From: JALEFZ01 sp039817415
GTDB taxonomy: Bacteria; Bacteroidota; Bacteroidia; J057
Length of the DNA: 64,000 nucleotides
NCBI GenBank assembly: GCA_039817415.1
Contig: JBCBVV010000007.1
Location: 1 to 64,000 of the forward strand
Direction: 5' to 3'
The number at the start of each line of letters is the position of its first letter. Within the stretch, counting starts at the first letter, position 1. This document shows, piece by piece, positions 18,153 to 26,718 of this stretch. The translations under genes were made by a program, and so were the position numbers. The notes beneath the pieces are model-generated. The model searched no databases. It saw nothing but the letters and a program-made list of their open reading frames with translations, and was not told where the DNA came from.

Positions 18153-20525
18153 ATGGAAGAGCATACAAACGATCCTTCTGAAGAACTAGAACCCAAGCAA
18201 GAAGAACTTGCTCAAGATGAGCAGTCTGAGCAGCAGCCAGAGACAGAACCGGAAGTAAATGAACCCCTTGAAAAGGAGGGCATAGATTCTTTGTCCTCTA
18301 ATGACGATGGAAAAAAAGACAAACCGAATTACAAAGGAATCAGAAATGCCTTCCTTATTTCAGTAGGTGTGATCTTTCTGGCAGTAGTTGGCTTCCTTGC
18401 GTACTTGGCTACTGATCTCCCTCCCATGAACCTGATCGAGAATCCGGAATCCGATCTCTCCACGCAGTTGATTTCGGCTGATGGGGTGGTTCTTTCTAGG
18501 TATTACTCTAAGGAAAACAGAGTAAATGTAAAACTCAACGAGGTTTCACCTTGGGTGATCAATGGTTTGATCGCTACGGAGGACGTCCGATTCTACAACC
18601 ACAGCGGGGTCGATCCAAAATCCTTCTTTACCATTCTAAAGGATGTCGTCATGGGAGATGATGTGCGTGGGGGATCTACCATTACCATGCAGTTGTCCAG
18701 AAATCTCTATGATGAGGTGGGGAATGAAAGCGTCTATATCAGAAAGCTAAAGGAGTATCTCGTTTCTGCCTATATCGAGCGAAAGTTCACCAAGGAAGAA
18801 ATCATGATGGCCTATCTCAATACGGTAAATATTTGGGGGAACTCATATGGCATTGAGACTACTGCACGCCGCCTTTTTGACAAGTCTGCTAAGGATTTGA
18901 CCATAGAAGAAGGTGCCTTAATCGTAGGCATGTTAAAAGGACAGGGCGTTTACAATCCCTTCCGATATCCAGAGCGTACCAAGGATCGTCGAAACACGGT
19001 TATTGGTCAGCTGGCCAAATACAACATGATCGATACCTTGCACTACGATGTGGACAGTATCAAGGCTATTCCCTTGGAGGTATCTTTGAAGAAACAAGAA
19101 TTTGCCCATACCAAAGGCATTGCACCTTATTTCCGTGAGCACATCAGAGGTTGGTTGAGAAAGTGGTGTAAAGAGAATGGACACAATCTGTACACAGAGG
19201 GCTTGAAAGTCTATACGACCATTGACTCTCGTATGCAGGTACATGCAGAAGAGGCTGTGAGAGAACATCTTATAGCCTTACAGAAAGATTTTGATCGGGT
19301 GGAAAAGAGAGGGGAACGATTGTATCAACGTGATCCGAAGATTGTTGATGATTGGATTCGCAGGAGTCGAAGATATAAATCGGCTAAAAAGGCTGGGAAA
19401 ACCCCAGCTCAGATAAAAAAGGAATTCGATACCAAGGTGAAGATGCGTATTTGGACCTATCAGGGGGAAAAAGACGTAAACATGAGTCCTCGCGATTCAG
19501 TGAAGCATTACCTCCGATACCTCGAAACAGGTATGATGTCCATGGATCCTACGAATGGCCACATCAAGGCTTGGGTAGGTGGGATCAACTTCAAGTACTT
19601 TCAATATGATCATGTAGAGCAAGGAAAACGTCAGGTAGGTTCTACCTTCAAGCCTTTCGTATACGGAACTGCCATTCAGGGTGGATATGAAACCTGTACA
19701 GAACTGTTGAATCAGCCTGTAACCTTTGAGATTCCTGGAAGTGGGCGTTGGACGCCTAAAAACTCTGACGGAAGTATCACCGGTAAAATGACCTTGAAGA
19801 AGGGCTTGGCAACTTCTACCAATATCATCACAGCAAGGTTGATGAAGGAGCTTAAGCCTCCTGCTGTAGTTGATTTTGCCCACAAAATGGGGATCACCTC
19901 CAAGCTAGATCCTGTCCCTTCCCTATGTTTGGGTACTACAGACCTATCTGTTTATGAGATGGTATCTGCCTATTCAACCTTTGCGAATATGGGCACCAAG
20001 ATTGATCCTATCATGATCACTCGTATTGAAGACAGAAATGGAGAGATCATTTGGCAAAACAAAACCCAGGCTCAGGAAGTCCTTTCACGAGATGACGCTT
20101 ATAAAATTGTTGATTTGCTTAGAGGGGTAGTAGACCTTGGAACAGGTAGAAGATTGCGTTTCAAGTATAAGTTTAGAAATGAGATTGGAGGGAAAACAGG
20201 AACCACACAGAATCAATCAGATGGTTGGTTCATGGGAATTACCCCACAGTTGGTAACTGGTGTTTGGGTAGGCTGCGCAGATAGAAGAGTCCACTTCCGT
20301 TCTATTAAATACGGTCAAGGCGCCAACATGGCCCTTCCCATTTGGGGGCTTTATATGCAGAAAGTTCAGGCAGACCCACAAATCAATGCCTTGTTGGAGG
20401 CACACTTTGAGAAGCCTGAGTCCCTCGCTTCCGTAGACCTAAGTTGCCGTCCCCCAGAAGAATCCAAGAAGACCACAGACCCCGGAACCATCAATGCAGA
20501 TGATTTTGGAGACGATTTTGAATAA
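18153..20525 (+). CDS. Class A penicillin-binding protein (PBP1A-like), bifunctional
   Basis: A 790-aa inner-membrane enzyme that polymerises and cross-links peptidoglycan. Residues 1-60 are an acidic cytoplasmic tail, and the membrane anchor lies at about 68-92. The glycosyltransferase domain (GT51) has EDVRFYNHSGVD near 143 and the GGSTITMQLSRNL motif near 171. The transpeptidase domain has the active-site SxxK as STFK at S496, the SxN as STN at 555-557 and KTGTT at 681-685. A short tail after about 750 is polar. An insert of about 60 residues between the domains is rich in Lys and Arg. ATG 18153 follows a purine-rich stretch (aggag, 18141-18145) that could serve as a ribosome binding site. 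It is monocistronic with a strong terminator. Confidence 0.92.
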   Translation: MEEHTNDPSEELEPKQEELAQDEQSEQQPETEPEVNEPLEKEGIDSLSSNDDGKKDKPNYKGIRNAFLISVGVIFLAVVGFLAYLATDLPPMNLIENPESDLSTQLISADGVVLSRYYSKENRVNVKLNEVSPWVINGLIATEDVRFYNHSGVDPKSFFTILKDVVMGDDVRGGSTITMQLSRNLYDEVGNESVYIRKLKEYLVSAYIERKFTKEEIMMAYLNTVNIWGNSYGIETTARRLFDKSAKDLTIEEGALIVGMLKGQGVYNPFRYPERTKDRRNTVIGQLAKYNMIDTLHYDVDSIKAIPLEVSLKKQEFAHTKGIAPYFREHIRGWLRKWCKENGHNLYTEGLKVYTTIDSRMQVHAEEAVREHLIALQKDFDRVEKRGERLYQRDPKIVDDWIRRSRRYKSAKKAGKTPAQIKKEFDTKVKMRIWTYQGEKDVNMSPRDSVKHYLRYLETGMMSMDPTNGHIKAWVGGINFKYFQYDHVEQGKRQVGSTFKPFVYGTAIQGGYETCTELLNQPVTFEIPGSGRWTPKNSDGSITGKMTLKKGLATSTNIITARLMKELKPPAVVDFAHKMGITSKLDPVPSLCLGTTDLSVYEMVSAYSTFANMGTKIDPIMITRIEDRNGEIIWQNKTQAQEVLSRDDAYKIVDLLRGVVDLGTGRRLRFKYKFRNEIGGKTGTTQNQSDGWFMGITPQLVTGVWVGCADRRVHFRSIKYGQGANMALPIWGLYMQKVQADPQINALLEAHFEKPESLASVDLSCRPPEESKKTTDPGTINADDFGDDFE

Positions 20526-20559
20526 AAATTAATCTGATAACATATTCATTATCAGTTGA

Positions 20560-20597
20560 ATTCGGCCAGCTTTCAAGAGCTGGTCGAATTTTTTTTG
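20560..20597 (+). terminator. Terminator after the penicillin-binding protein gene
   Basis: A 12-bp stem (attcggccagct/agctggtcgaat, one G-T pair) has a short loop and is followed by a run of about eight T. Confidence 0.9.
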
Positions 20598-20689
20598 ATT
20601 TTTTTTCAAAAAACTAAGTACAACTGCCACCTGCCCTCCTTAGAGTAGTGAAAATCAGATATTCCTTATAACAATCAAACAACAAGAAT

Positions 20690-21469
20690 ATGAAACTTCA
20701 CACGAAGAACTACTTCCCGCTTTTGTTGGCTGTTGGATTCCTACTCGTTTTCACCGCCTGTGAAAACCTGAATATGGGCGAATTCAATCAATCTAGCGCT
20801 GAGGACATCACACAGGATCAGGTGGCAGATGCTGTGGAGGATATTGCTGCCAGAGGAAGCCGCGATACCACAAACAATGGCAGAAGGGGGAAACGAAGAG
20901 ATATTGGATGTTTCGAATTGGTATATCCGGTTACAGTAGCCTTTCCTGATGGCACCACTGCAACTGCAGATAGTGCAGAGGCCTTACATGCACTGATCAA
21001 GGACTGGAGACTAACGGCAGATTCAACTACTACAGGTCGACCCACATTAGTATTCCCTGTTAGTGTCATTACGGAAGATGGCGATACGGTATCAATAGCC
21101 GACGAAACGGCCTTTAAAGAACTATTGGCTGACTGCGGATACGGCAAAAGAGGCAAAGGCAAATGGGGAAAAAGAGGCAATCGCTGCTACGAACTACAAT
21201 TCCCTATCACAGTATCATTTCCTGACTCGACTACAGCTTCGGCAGACAGTGCCTCTGAGCTTCATCAAATTGTAAGAGACTGGAAAGTAAACAACCCAAA
21301 TGCTACTGAGCGTCCTGAGTTTGTGTACCCATTCAGCATCACCTTATTGTCTGATGGCTCTACGGTAACCATTACTTCATCTGCTGATTTGGCAGCAGTT
21401 AGAGAAGATTGCTACCAGGGTGGACGTGGAACAAGATGTAACAACGATAGTACAGGGGTTGACCCATAA
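20690..21469 (+). CDS. Lipoprotein with four internal repeats
   Basis: A 259-aa lipoprotein of unknown function. The lipobox is FTAC with Cys 24. After a charged linker (25-73, ending NNGRRGKRRDIG) come four related units of about 32-44 residues, at about 74-117, 118-149, 166-208 and 209-241. Each has an [FY]P[VIF][ST][VI] strand followed by a DG(T/S/D)T-type turn. Units 1 and 3 start with Cys and [FY]EL and end in DW; units 2 and 4 end with an acidic residue then Cys. The arrangement is thus a duplicated two-unit module. Linkers between modules are rich in Gly, Lys and Arg (GKRGKGKWGKRG). The Cys spacing would allow one disulfide per module. It is a single gene with two tandem terminators. 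Confidence 0.75.
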   Translation: MKLHTKNYFPLLLAVGFLLVFTACENLNMGEFNQSSAEDITQDQVADAVEDIAARGSRDTTNNGRRGKRRDIGCFELVYPVTVAFPDGTTATADSAEALHALIKDWRLTADSTTTGRPTLVFPVSVITEDGDTVSIADETAFKELLADCGYGKRGKGKWGKRGNRCYELQFPITVSFPDSTTASADSASELHQIVRDWKVNNPNATERPEFVYPFSITLLSDGSTVTITSSADLAAVREDCYQGGRGTRCNNDSTGVDP

Positions 21470-21523
21470 GAATTTCATGGTGGAACCCGGGTAGTTTAGG
21501 GGTAAATGCCCGGGGCGTGTGCG

Positions 21524-21553
21524 GAGGAAGGTAAAGCTCCTTCCTCTTTTTTT
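21524..21553 (+). terminator. First terminator after the repeat lipoprotein gene
   Basis: A perfect 8-bp stem gaggaagg/ccttcctc has a 7-base loop and is followed by seven T. Confidence 0.85.
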
Positions 21554-21565
21554 AGGCTTCTCGTT

Positions 21566-21590
21566 AAGCCGCCCTGGGGGGCGGCTTTTT
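21566..21590 (+). terminator. Second, tandem terminator
   Basis: A 9-bp GC-rich stem aagccgccc/gggcggctt has a 4-base loop and is followed by T residues. It lies 13 bases behind the first hairpin, just before the convergent serine hydrolase gene. Confidence 0.8.
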
Positions 21591-21610
21591 CTATGTCAAA
21601 TAGCAAAGGA

Positions 21611-22798
21611 TTAGTCAAAGGCGATGGCTTCCAACTCCGCGACCAAATAGCCAAAAAACCTAGTCCTATTGGCATCGTTGAAAAATGTGCCAGAATTCTG
21701 GAAGGCGACCACGGTGGTTTGGTGCTTAGGATTGTACATCATCATTGCACTTGATCCTACATGATTCCCAAAACTGGCGTACCACTCTTCTTCCGCTACC
21801 TTAACCCTGGCCATGCCCAGTCCATAGGCATCATAATTTTGCTGTGACTGTCCTTCGGGAATCTCTACGAGATCTAGCATTTGGGTCAGGCTGGTTTGGC
21901 TGAGAAGATTCCCCTGAAACAGCCCCTTCCCGAAGCGTGCCATATCAGCTGGAGAGAGGATTAACCCATCAGTTCCTTCCAAACCTGCTGTCAGCGCAAT
22001 TTGGTAGTCGCTAACTTCCTCGATGATGCCATTACCATAGCGATCCCAATAGCTGGAAGCAAGGCCCTCAGGCAATTGAGATGGGTCATCAATCATATAG
22101 CTATTGTCCATTTCCAGTGGTTCAAATATCCGTTCTTGGTAAACATCCCTTAAGTTCCCTTCCAACTTCTCAATGATCATAGAGAGAAGGATGTAGTTGG
22201 CATCTCCATAATAATAGCGTTCATCAACCGCTCCCGCTGCTTGTGTCCCATATACATAACGAATTGACTCTTCCATGCTGTAGGACTTGGTAGGCTGGTT
22301 AAGGAAGTCAAGAAGAAAAGAAGCCTCAAATACATCGATCAACCCTGAACGATGCTGAAGAAGATGTTTGATCCGTATGTCCTCCGCCTGTGGAATACGG
22401 CTCAAGATATCAGGATCAATGTAGGCAGAAAGGCCATCCTCGATCGACAGTTTACCTTCTTCTTGGAGTTGGAGAATCAAAACGGCTATGTAGGTCTTGA
22501 TGATACTAGCTGCATGATGGAGATGACAGGGATTCATTTCAATCTGTGATTCGATATCAGCAAAGCCTGAGGCTCCTTGCCAACGTCCTTCACCTGGTTT
22601 TTCAATAAGAAGGGAGATACCCACAAAGGAATCTTGTGCATAACTGTCCAGGAGATTCTGATACAAATTGTGTTTGGTATGTGTAGAATCTGTTAGCGAG
22701 CAGTTCTGCTGACTATTTGGGGTCAATGGACTTGTGGAATTACAGGCAACTGTAATTGAAACAAGGATTATGAGGAAGATATGATGAAACTTTTTCAT
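21611..22798 (-). CDS. Beta-lactamase-family serine hydrolase (lipoprotein)
   Basis: A 395-aa exported hydrolase of the class C beta-lactamase/DD-peptidase/esterase fold. A signal peptide ends in a lipobox-like ITVAC (Cys 19). The catalytic SxxK is SIIK within HHAASIIKTYIAVL. The second motif YxN appears as YGDANY with RYYYG before it. The C-terminal HxG-type motif is NHVGSS, close to the usual KTG/HTG position. Proteins of this kind cleave D-amino-acid peptides or small esters; the substrate is not evident, and antibiotic resistance should not be assumed. The start ATG overlaps the stop of the gene upstream by four bases (ATGA), so it is translationally coupled to that gene. Confidence 0.85.
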   Translation of the reverse strand: MKKFHHIFLIILVSITVACNSTSPLTPNSQQNCSLTDSTHTKHNLYQNLLDSYAQDSFVGISLLIEKPGEGRWQGASGFADIESQIEMNPCHLHHAASIIKTYIAVLILQLQEEGKLSIEDGLSAYIDPDILSRIPQAEDIRIKHLLQHRSGLIDVFEASFLLDFLNQPTKSYSMEESIRYVYGTQAAGAVDERYYYGDANYILLSMIIEKLEGNLRDVYQERIFEPLEMDNSYMIDDPSQLPEGLASSYWDRYGNGIIEEVSDYQIALTAGLEGTDGLILSPADMARFGKGLFQGNLLSQTSLTQMLDLVEIPEGQSQQNYDAYGLGMARVKVAEEEWYASFGNHVGSSAMMMYNPKHQTTVVAFQNSGTFFNDANRTRFFGYLVAELEAIAFD

Positions 22799-23457
22799 GA
22801 TTTTTTGATGGGATGTAGGTGAATAAAAAGGCCAAGAGAAGTGTGATTTTGTGGCAGCACATTGAAGGCTTTCGAAGGAAAATAGGGCGATTGGAAAAGG
22901 AATTGCTTGCTCAAGCGAATGGCATATCTACCTCCTGGCAAGCTATATCCTACTCCCAATTCAAATCCACTTGCTCCTGCTTGAATACTGGAGTTTCCCT
23001 TTTCATAGGATTCAGTGGCGTCATGATAGACCCATGTATTTCTTGGGTAGGATTGGGAAATATTGCCCATTAATAGCCCTAGGCTAGCATGGACATTCTC
23101 CAAAAACTGCCAGCGATAGGAGAATTTACCCGCCAAGAGGAAGGTATTCCCCGTATGCTCATTTACAAAGTAAGAAGAGGTAATACCCAGTAGGAATTGA
23201 TGTTTCAATCCTTTGTTGATCCTCCAATCTATTCCCAGATCAGCTAGGCCTGGATTAAAGCTTTGGCCGAGGTTTTGGAAGGGGAAACCAATGGTCTGGT
23301 TCCCCAAACCAGCATGTACCACAAATCTGCCAAAGGATGCTTTTCTCGCAGGAATTTCTTGTGCGATGAGCCCATTCTGGCCTAGAAAAGTGAGAAAAAT
23401 AAGTGAAAAAATGGGCACAAGGACCCACCTCTTCAGATGGAATTCTGAATACGTCAT
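22795..23457 (-). CDS. Predicted outer-membrane beta-barrel protein, unknown function
   Basis: A 220-aa protein with a signal sequence (about residues 8-32, ending LIAQ). The rest is a series of amphipathic beta strands with turns such as NIGDLGIDWRINKG and the ending SLGLFIHLHPIKKS. This pattern is typical of small outer-membrane barrels of Bacteroidota, although no family name is assigned. The stop codon overlaps the start of the serine hydrolase gene by four bases, so the two form an operon and may work together in the envelope. Confidence 0.65.
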   Translation of the reverse strand: MTYSEFHLKRWVLVPIFSLIFLTFLGQNGLIAQEIPARKASFGRFVVHAGLGNQTIGFPFQNLGQSFNPGLADLGIDWRINKGLKHQFLLGITSSYFVNEHTGNTFLLAGKFSYRWQFLENVHASLGLLMGNISQSYPRNTWVYHDATESYEKGNSSIQAGASGFELGVGYSLPGGRYAIRLSKQFLFQSPYFPSKAFNVLPQNHTSLGLFIHLHPIKKS

Positions 23458-23562
23458 AAGAGTAAATGCTTATTATTGCTTTACTCAAAGGTGTTCAGCG
23501 GAAGTGGAGATTAAATTACCATATGGTAAGTTTTTCATGCAACCTTCTGACAGGCTGAGTGG

Positions 23563-24147
23563 TCAGGCATGGTTCTTTTCGTGAAGTTCCTTTCTGATTC
23601 TGCTTAAACTTTGTGGGGTAATGCCCAGATAGGAAGCGATTACCTTTTGAGGAGTTCTGAGAATGAGTTTGGGTTGTTTGTCTAACAAGTCTTCGTAGCG
23701 CTCAGCTGCAGTTTTTAGGAGTAGGTCAATTTGTTGCTTTTGTTTGTTGACAAAGTCCATTTCAGCCGCCATCATAAAGAGCCATTTGCCCATTTCTGTT
23801 TGTTTGAGGCGAGCGATATTTTCCTTGGAGATTCGGAGCATCTCACACTTTTCTAGGGCCATGGTCTCTACAGGTGAAGCCTCTCCGGTATTGAGGGACA
23901 TGGAATCTCCAAAAAACTCCTCTTCATAAACAAGGTCAAGACACACTTGATTTCCGTCCTTCCAGACAAAGGTCCCACAACTGCCTGACAAGATAAAATA
24001 GCCATAATTCTCTATTGTACCCGCCTCCTTGATGATTTCGTTTTTCTCAAAAGTAGTGTAGGTACAGTAGGAGGCAAATCGCTCCCAAACGGAAAGGGGA
24101 GCAGGGTAGAATTTGTCAAATGACTGTTTGAGTCTTTCAGCTATCAT
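23563..24147 (-). CDS. Crp/Fnr-family transcriptional regulator
   Basis: A 194-aa cyclic-nucleotide-binding-fold regulator. The N-terminal 120 residues form the cNMP-type beta-roll, with GYFILSGSCGTFV, the central FFGD segment and EKCEMLRISKENIARL. The C-terminal helix-turn-helix is TPQKVIASYLGITPQSLSRIRKEL. The Arg/Ser pair that contacts cAMP in Crp (RxS) is not clearly present; the ligand is therefore unknown, as in many Bacteroidota paralogues. Start ATG 24145-24147 is used rather than a distant TTG at 24261 that would overlap the next gene. It lies downstream of the EEP-family gene by 85 bases, and co-transcription is possible. Confidence 0.85.
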   Translation of the reverse strand: MIAERLKQSFDKFYPAPLSVWERFASYCTYTTFEKNEIIKEAGTIENYGYFILSGSCGTFVWKDGNQVCLDLVYEEEFFGDSMSLNTGEASPVETMALEKCEMLRISKENIARLKQTEMGKWLFMMAAEMDFVNKQKQQIDLLLKTAAERYEDLLDKQPKLILRTPQKVIASYLGITPQSLSRIRKELHEKNHA

Positions 24148-24232
24148 AGAATTGATGGATGGATGGTAAAAAAGAGTCGCTTTGATCCGTCTTATGCAAG
24201 GGATTGTAGGCTTAGAGCAATGGTTGCTTATC

Positions 24233-25210
24233 CTATATGCTGACCTTTCCCCAAATGGCAAGATGATCGGAACTACTCCCTTGTAAAACTCTTGATTCTA
24301 GGGGTCTTATCTTTCCTCTGAACATAATATAGTCTAGTTTGATCATAGGAAGGGGGATTCTGGCCACATTAGGGAAGGTTGCTCCCCAGCCCTTTCCTTT
24401 AGCCTTGAATAAATCCCTCCATTCATGGCGAATCTGACGGTACAATGGCTCATATGGCATGGTATTCAAGTCGCCTCCTATGATCTGGCGTTCTATGTTA
24501 AGGTCTTGAAGTTTGTGGGAGAGCTTATCCCATTGCTGCTGTCGATGGATTGCATTTTCTCGGTAAAGAGAATAAAAATGATCAGGGTTCTCCACCGCGA
24601 CAGCAGGAGAAGTAAGATGTCCATTCACCAAAACAAGCTTTTCTCCCTTGACTTTCACGACACAATACTGGGCAAAGGGAATTCCTCTGGAGGTCTTGAC
24701 CAATTCGTATTGAACAATTGGGAATTTAGAAAGGATGGCCAAGCCTCTGGTTCCTTTGTTGAGATAGGTTTTTTGATAGGGATAAGCAGGATAGACAGAA
24801 GAAGAAAGGCTTTGATTCCATCCCGGAGTCAATTCCTGCAGGAATACTACATCAGCTTTAGTCTGCTTGATTTCCTGTATGATCTGGGATTTGTATCCAT
24901 TTTTAAAGAATAAATTATAGCTGAGTAAGCTTATTTCCTTTTGATTTTTTTCAAACGAAGGCAAAGGAATCCTCCTGAAACGGTCAATGGAAGCATTTAG
25001 GAACAACATAGCGGTTGTAAATAGAAGAATTTTATGGCCCATTTGAAGTTCTTTCCCATTCCGCCAGAGTATGAAACTCCCCCACAAAATCAAGATCCAC
25101 TGGCCTAAACCCAACAGCGTACCTATCAAAAAGTGCTGTTGGCCTATAAGAAGGATACTGCCGATCAGAATTAGTAAAATGGGGACAAGATTTCGAACGA
25201 ATGCTGTCAA
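24233..25210 (-). CDS. Endonuclease/exonuclease/phosphatase-family membrane protein
   Basis: A 325-aa protein with three membrane segments in the first ~80 residues, followed by an EEP (DNase I-like) domain. Catalytic landmarks are SLLSYNLFF, FLQELTPG (Glu for metal), LVNGHLTSP (His), GGDLNTMPYEP (Asp and Asn) and the final SSDHLAIW (Asp and His). All of these are intact, so an active metal-dependent phosphodiesterase is expected; the substrate could be nucleic acid, sphingomyelin-like lipid or phosphoinositide. It probably faces the periplasm. No ATG occurs before residue 57, inside the third hydrophobic segment, so TTG at 25208-25210 is taken as start because it keeps the membrane segments. 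Confidence 0.8.
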   Translation of the reverse strand: MTAFVRNLVPILLILIGSILLIGQQHFLIGTLLGLGQWILILWGSFILWRNGKELQMGHKILLFTTAMLFLNASIDRFRRIPLPSFEKNQKEISLLSYNLFFKNGYKSQIIQEIKQTKADVVFLQELTPGWNQSLSSSVYPAYPYQKTYLNKGTRGLAILSKFPIVQYELVKTSRGIPFAQYCVVKVKGEKLVLVNGHLTSPAVAVENPDHFYSLYRENAIHRQQQWDKLSHKLQDLNIERQIIGGDLNTMPYEPLYRQIRHEWRDLFKAKGKGWGATFPNVARIPLPMIKLDYIMFRGKIRPLESRVLQGSSSDHLAIWGKVSI

Positions 25211-25277
25211 GAGGCTGTAGGTTAAATTTTTCTACCGTATGTATCCTTATGGTACGCTACCTCTTCCTAGGGGTTGG

Positions 25278-26153
25278 CTATATTTTTTCCTTGACAATTT
25301 GGATGAAGGCATCTGTCCTTTCTAAGTCTGGGAAATGCCCACAGCCCTCAAATGTGATGATGTCCACTTGTTTTTGATAGGATTGGATGGACTGAAAATC
25401 AGTTCCTTTGTGGGTAAAGTCTTTGTCTCCGTGTATCAAGGTCATGGGAAGGGCTGGATCTATTTCAAGGGGGTCTGCTAATTGTGTCATCAAGCCCTGT
25501 GTAAGACTGCATAGGCAAAAGGCCCCTCCATGCTTTAGTCCATTAAGAGCAGTTTCTTTGTAGGGAGCACGGTCAATTCCCTTAGGCAAAGCGTAATCAT
25601 ACCATTTATCTGCAAAAGTTTTTTCCATAAAGGGCATGATCATTTGACTGAGGTAAGGACGTTTGAGGAAGGAAGGAACAATTCTATCAGACCATTTGCC
25701 CATTTCGGTTAAGGAAGGAGTCTGAAGCAGCATAAGATGCTTGACCTTTTCAGGATAGGAATGGGCAAAAGACAAGCCGTAGAAGCCATTGGCACAAGGG
25801 AAGATGATGTTGACTTGTGGAATGCTCATGGTATCCAGCAATTCGTTGATGAGTTCATTGGTCCTGCCAAATGAGTAATCATAGCTCCCATTGTGAATGG
25901 AAAAACCGAAGCCAGGTAAATCAAAAATGACGAGCCTGTAGGTCTTTCCTAATTCGCTGACAATCTCCTTGTAGTGTTCAATGATATTGGGCCCATCAGG
26001 TATGATCAGCAATACTTCTTTGCCTTCCTTACTATCCAGCACCCTTATATGCCCCATAGTGGTTTGAATCATATGGATATATGGAGATTGGGAAAAATTA
26101 TAGTTGGTGGGATTCTTCTTGAAGCGGAAGGCATCTATTTGATAGGGCGTCAT
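25278..26153 (-). CDS. Alpha/beta-hydrolase-fold protein lacking the usual nucleophile serine
   Basis: A 291-aa cytoplasmic protein with the alpha/beta-hydrolase core. The first core strand and HG-like turn appear as LLIIPDGPN. RLVIFDLPGFGFS is the typical loop after strand 4. A Asp-containing LIHGDKDF and a final His in FEGCGHFPDL complete the acid and base. The nucleophile elbow, normally GxSxG, reads FPCANG at 118-123. The Ser is absent, and alignment with the following FAHSYPEKV places Cys 120 (or Ala 121) at that position. It may use Cys, as in dienelactone hydrolase, or be non-catalytic. It reads divergently from rpmB. Confidence 0.75.
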   Translation of the reverse strand: MTPYQIDAFRFKKNPTNYNFSQSPYIHMIQTTMGHIRVLDSKEGKEVLLIIPDGPNIIEHYKEIVSELGKTYRLVIFDLPGFGFSIHNGSYDYSFGRTNELINELLDTMSIPQVNIIFPCANGFYGLSFAHSYPEKVKHLMLLQTPSLTEMGKWSDRIVPSFLKRPYLSQMIMPFMEKTFADKWYDYALPKGIDRAPYKETALNGLKHGGAFCLCSLTQGLMTQLADPLEIDPALPMTLIHGDKDFTHKGTDFQSIQSYQKQVDIITFEGCGHFPDLERTDAFIQIVKEKI

Positions 26154-26256
26154 AGGGAAAAAGTTAGGTGTTTTGCAGCCTTGAATCCAGCTTCAGGGGA
26201 ATAGATACTGGTTCTCAGTCTATCATGATAAAATAATTGAAAAAATCTGTTAGAGT

Positions 26257-26291
26257 TGGATTGCAATTACACTAAAAAATACCCATCTTTG
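26257..26291 (+). promoter_or_regulatory. Probable promoter of rpmB
   Basis: TTG at 26261-26263 is followed after 20 bases by CATCTTTG (26284-26291), one mismatch from TAnnTTTG. It ends about 40 bases before the rpmB start. Confidence 0.45.
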
Positions 26292-26332
26292 TCCTCCCAT
26301 TTAAAGAAGACAATCGTTTAAGACAATATATC

Positions 26333-26569
26333 ATGGCACGTGTTTGCGAAGTAACTGGAAGACGTACTGCATCAGGCAACAACGTTTCTCACGCCAACAA
26401 CAGAACCAGACGTAAATTTTACCCAAATCTTCACAAGAAGCGTTTCTACCTTCCTGAGGAGGATAAGTGGATTACCCTTAAGGTAAGCTCTGCTGGTCTA
26501 CGTACGATCAACAAAAGAGGAATTACTGCTGTAGTGAAGGAACTTCGCGCACAGGGAAAAAAGATCTAG
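26333..26569 (+). CDS. rpmB: 50S ribosomal protein L28
   Basis: A 78-aa basic ribosomal protein of the large subunit. The L28 signature is clear: MARVCEVTGRRTASGNNVSHANNRTRRKF at the N-terminus, then RTINKRGI near the end. The length matches the family. In many Bacteroidota rpmB is followed by rpmG; here it stands alone, with its own promoter and a terminator 28 bases after the stop. Confidence 0.97.
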   Translation: MARVCEVTGRRTASGNNVSHANNRTRRKFYPNLHKKRFYLPEEDKWITLKVSSAGLRTINKRGITAVVKELRAQGKKI

Positions 26570-26596
26570 GGTAATTGTCCTGAAAAGAGATAGGAA

Positions 26597-26632
26597 AAAC
26601 TCGGATTGCCAGCAGGTAATCTGAGTTTTTTG
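26597..26632 (+). terminator. Terminator after rpmB
   Basis: An 11-bp stem (aaactcggatt/aatctgagttt, one G-T pair) has a 10-base loop and is followed by six T. Confidence 0.85.
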
Positions 26633-26718
26633 TTTATTTGCAGCTCGAATTGAGGCAACCCTAACAGGCCCATAGCTCGTCAATTGAACGTGCCTCATTA
26701 TCAAACCGACATTCCATT

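Noticed and set aside
21611..22798. Possible antibiotic-resistance beta-lactamase
   Set aside because: The motifs define the wider serine-hydrolase family; Bacteroidota carry many such housekeeping esterase/peptidase homologues and nothing here shows beta-lactam hydrolysis.
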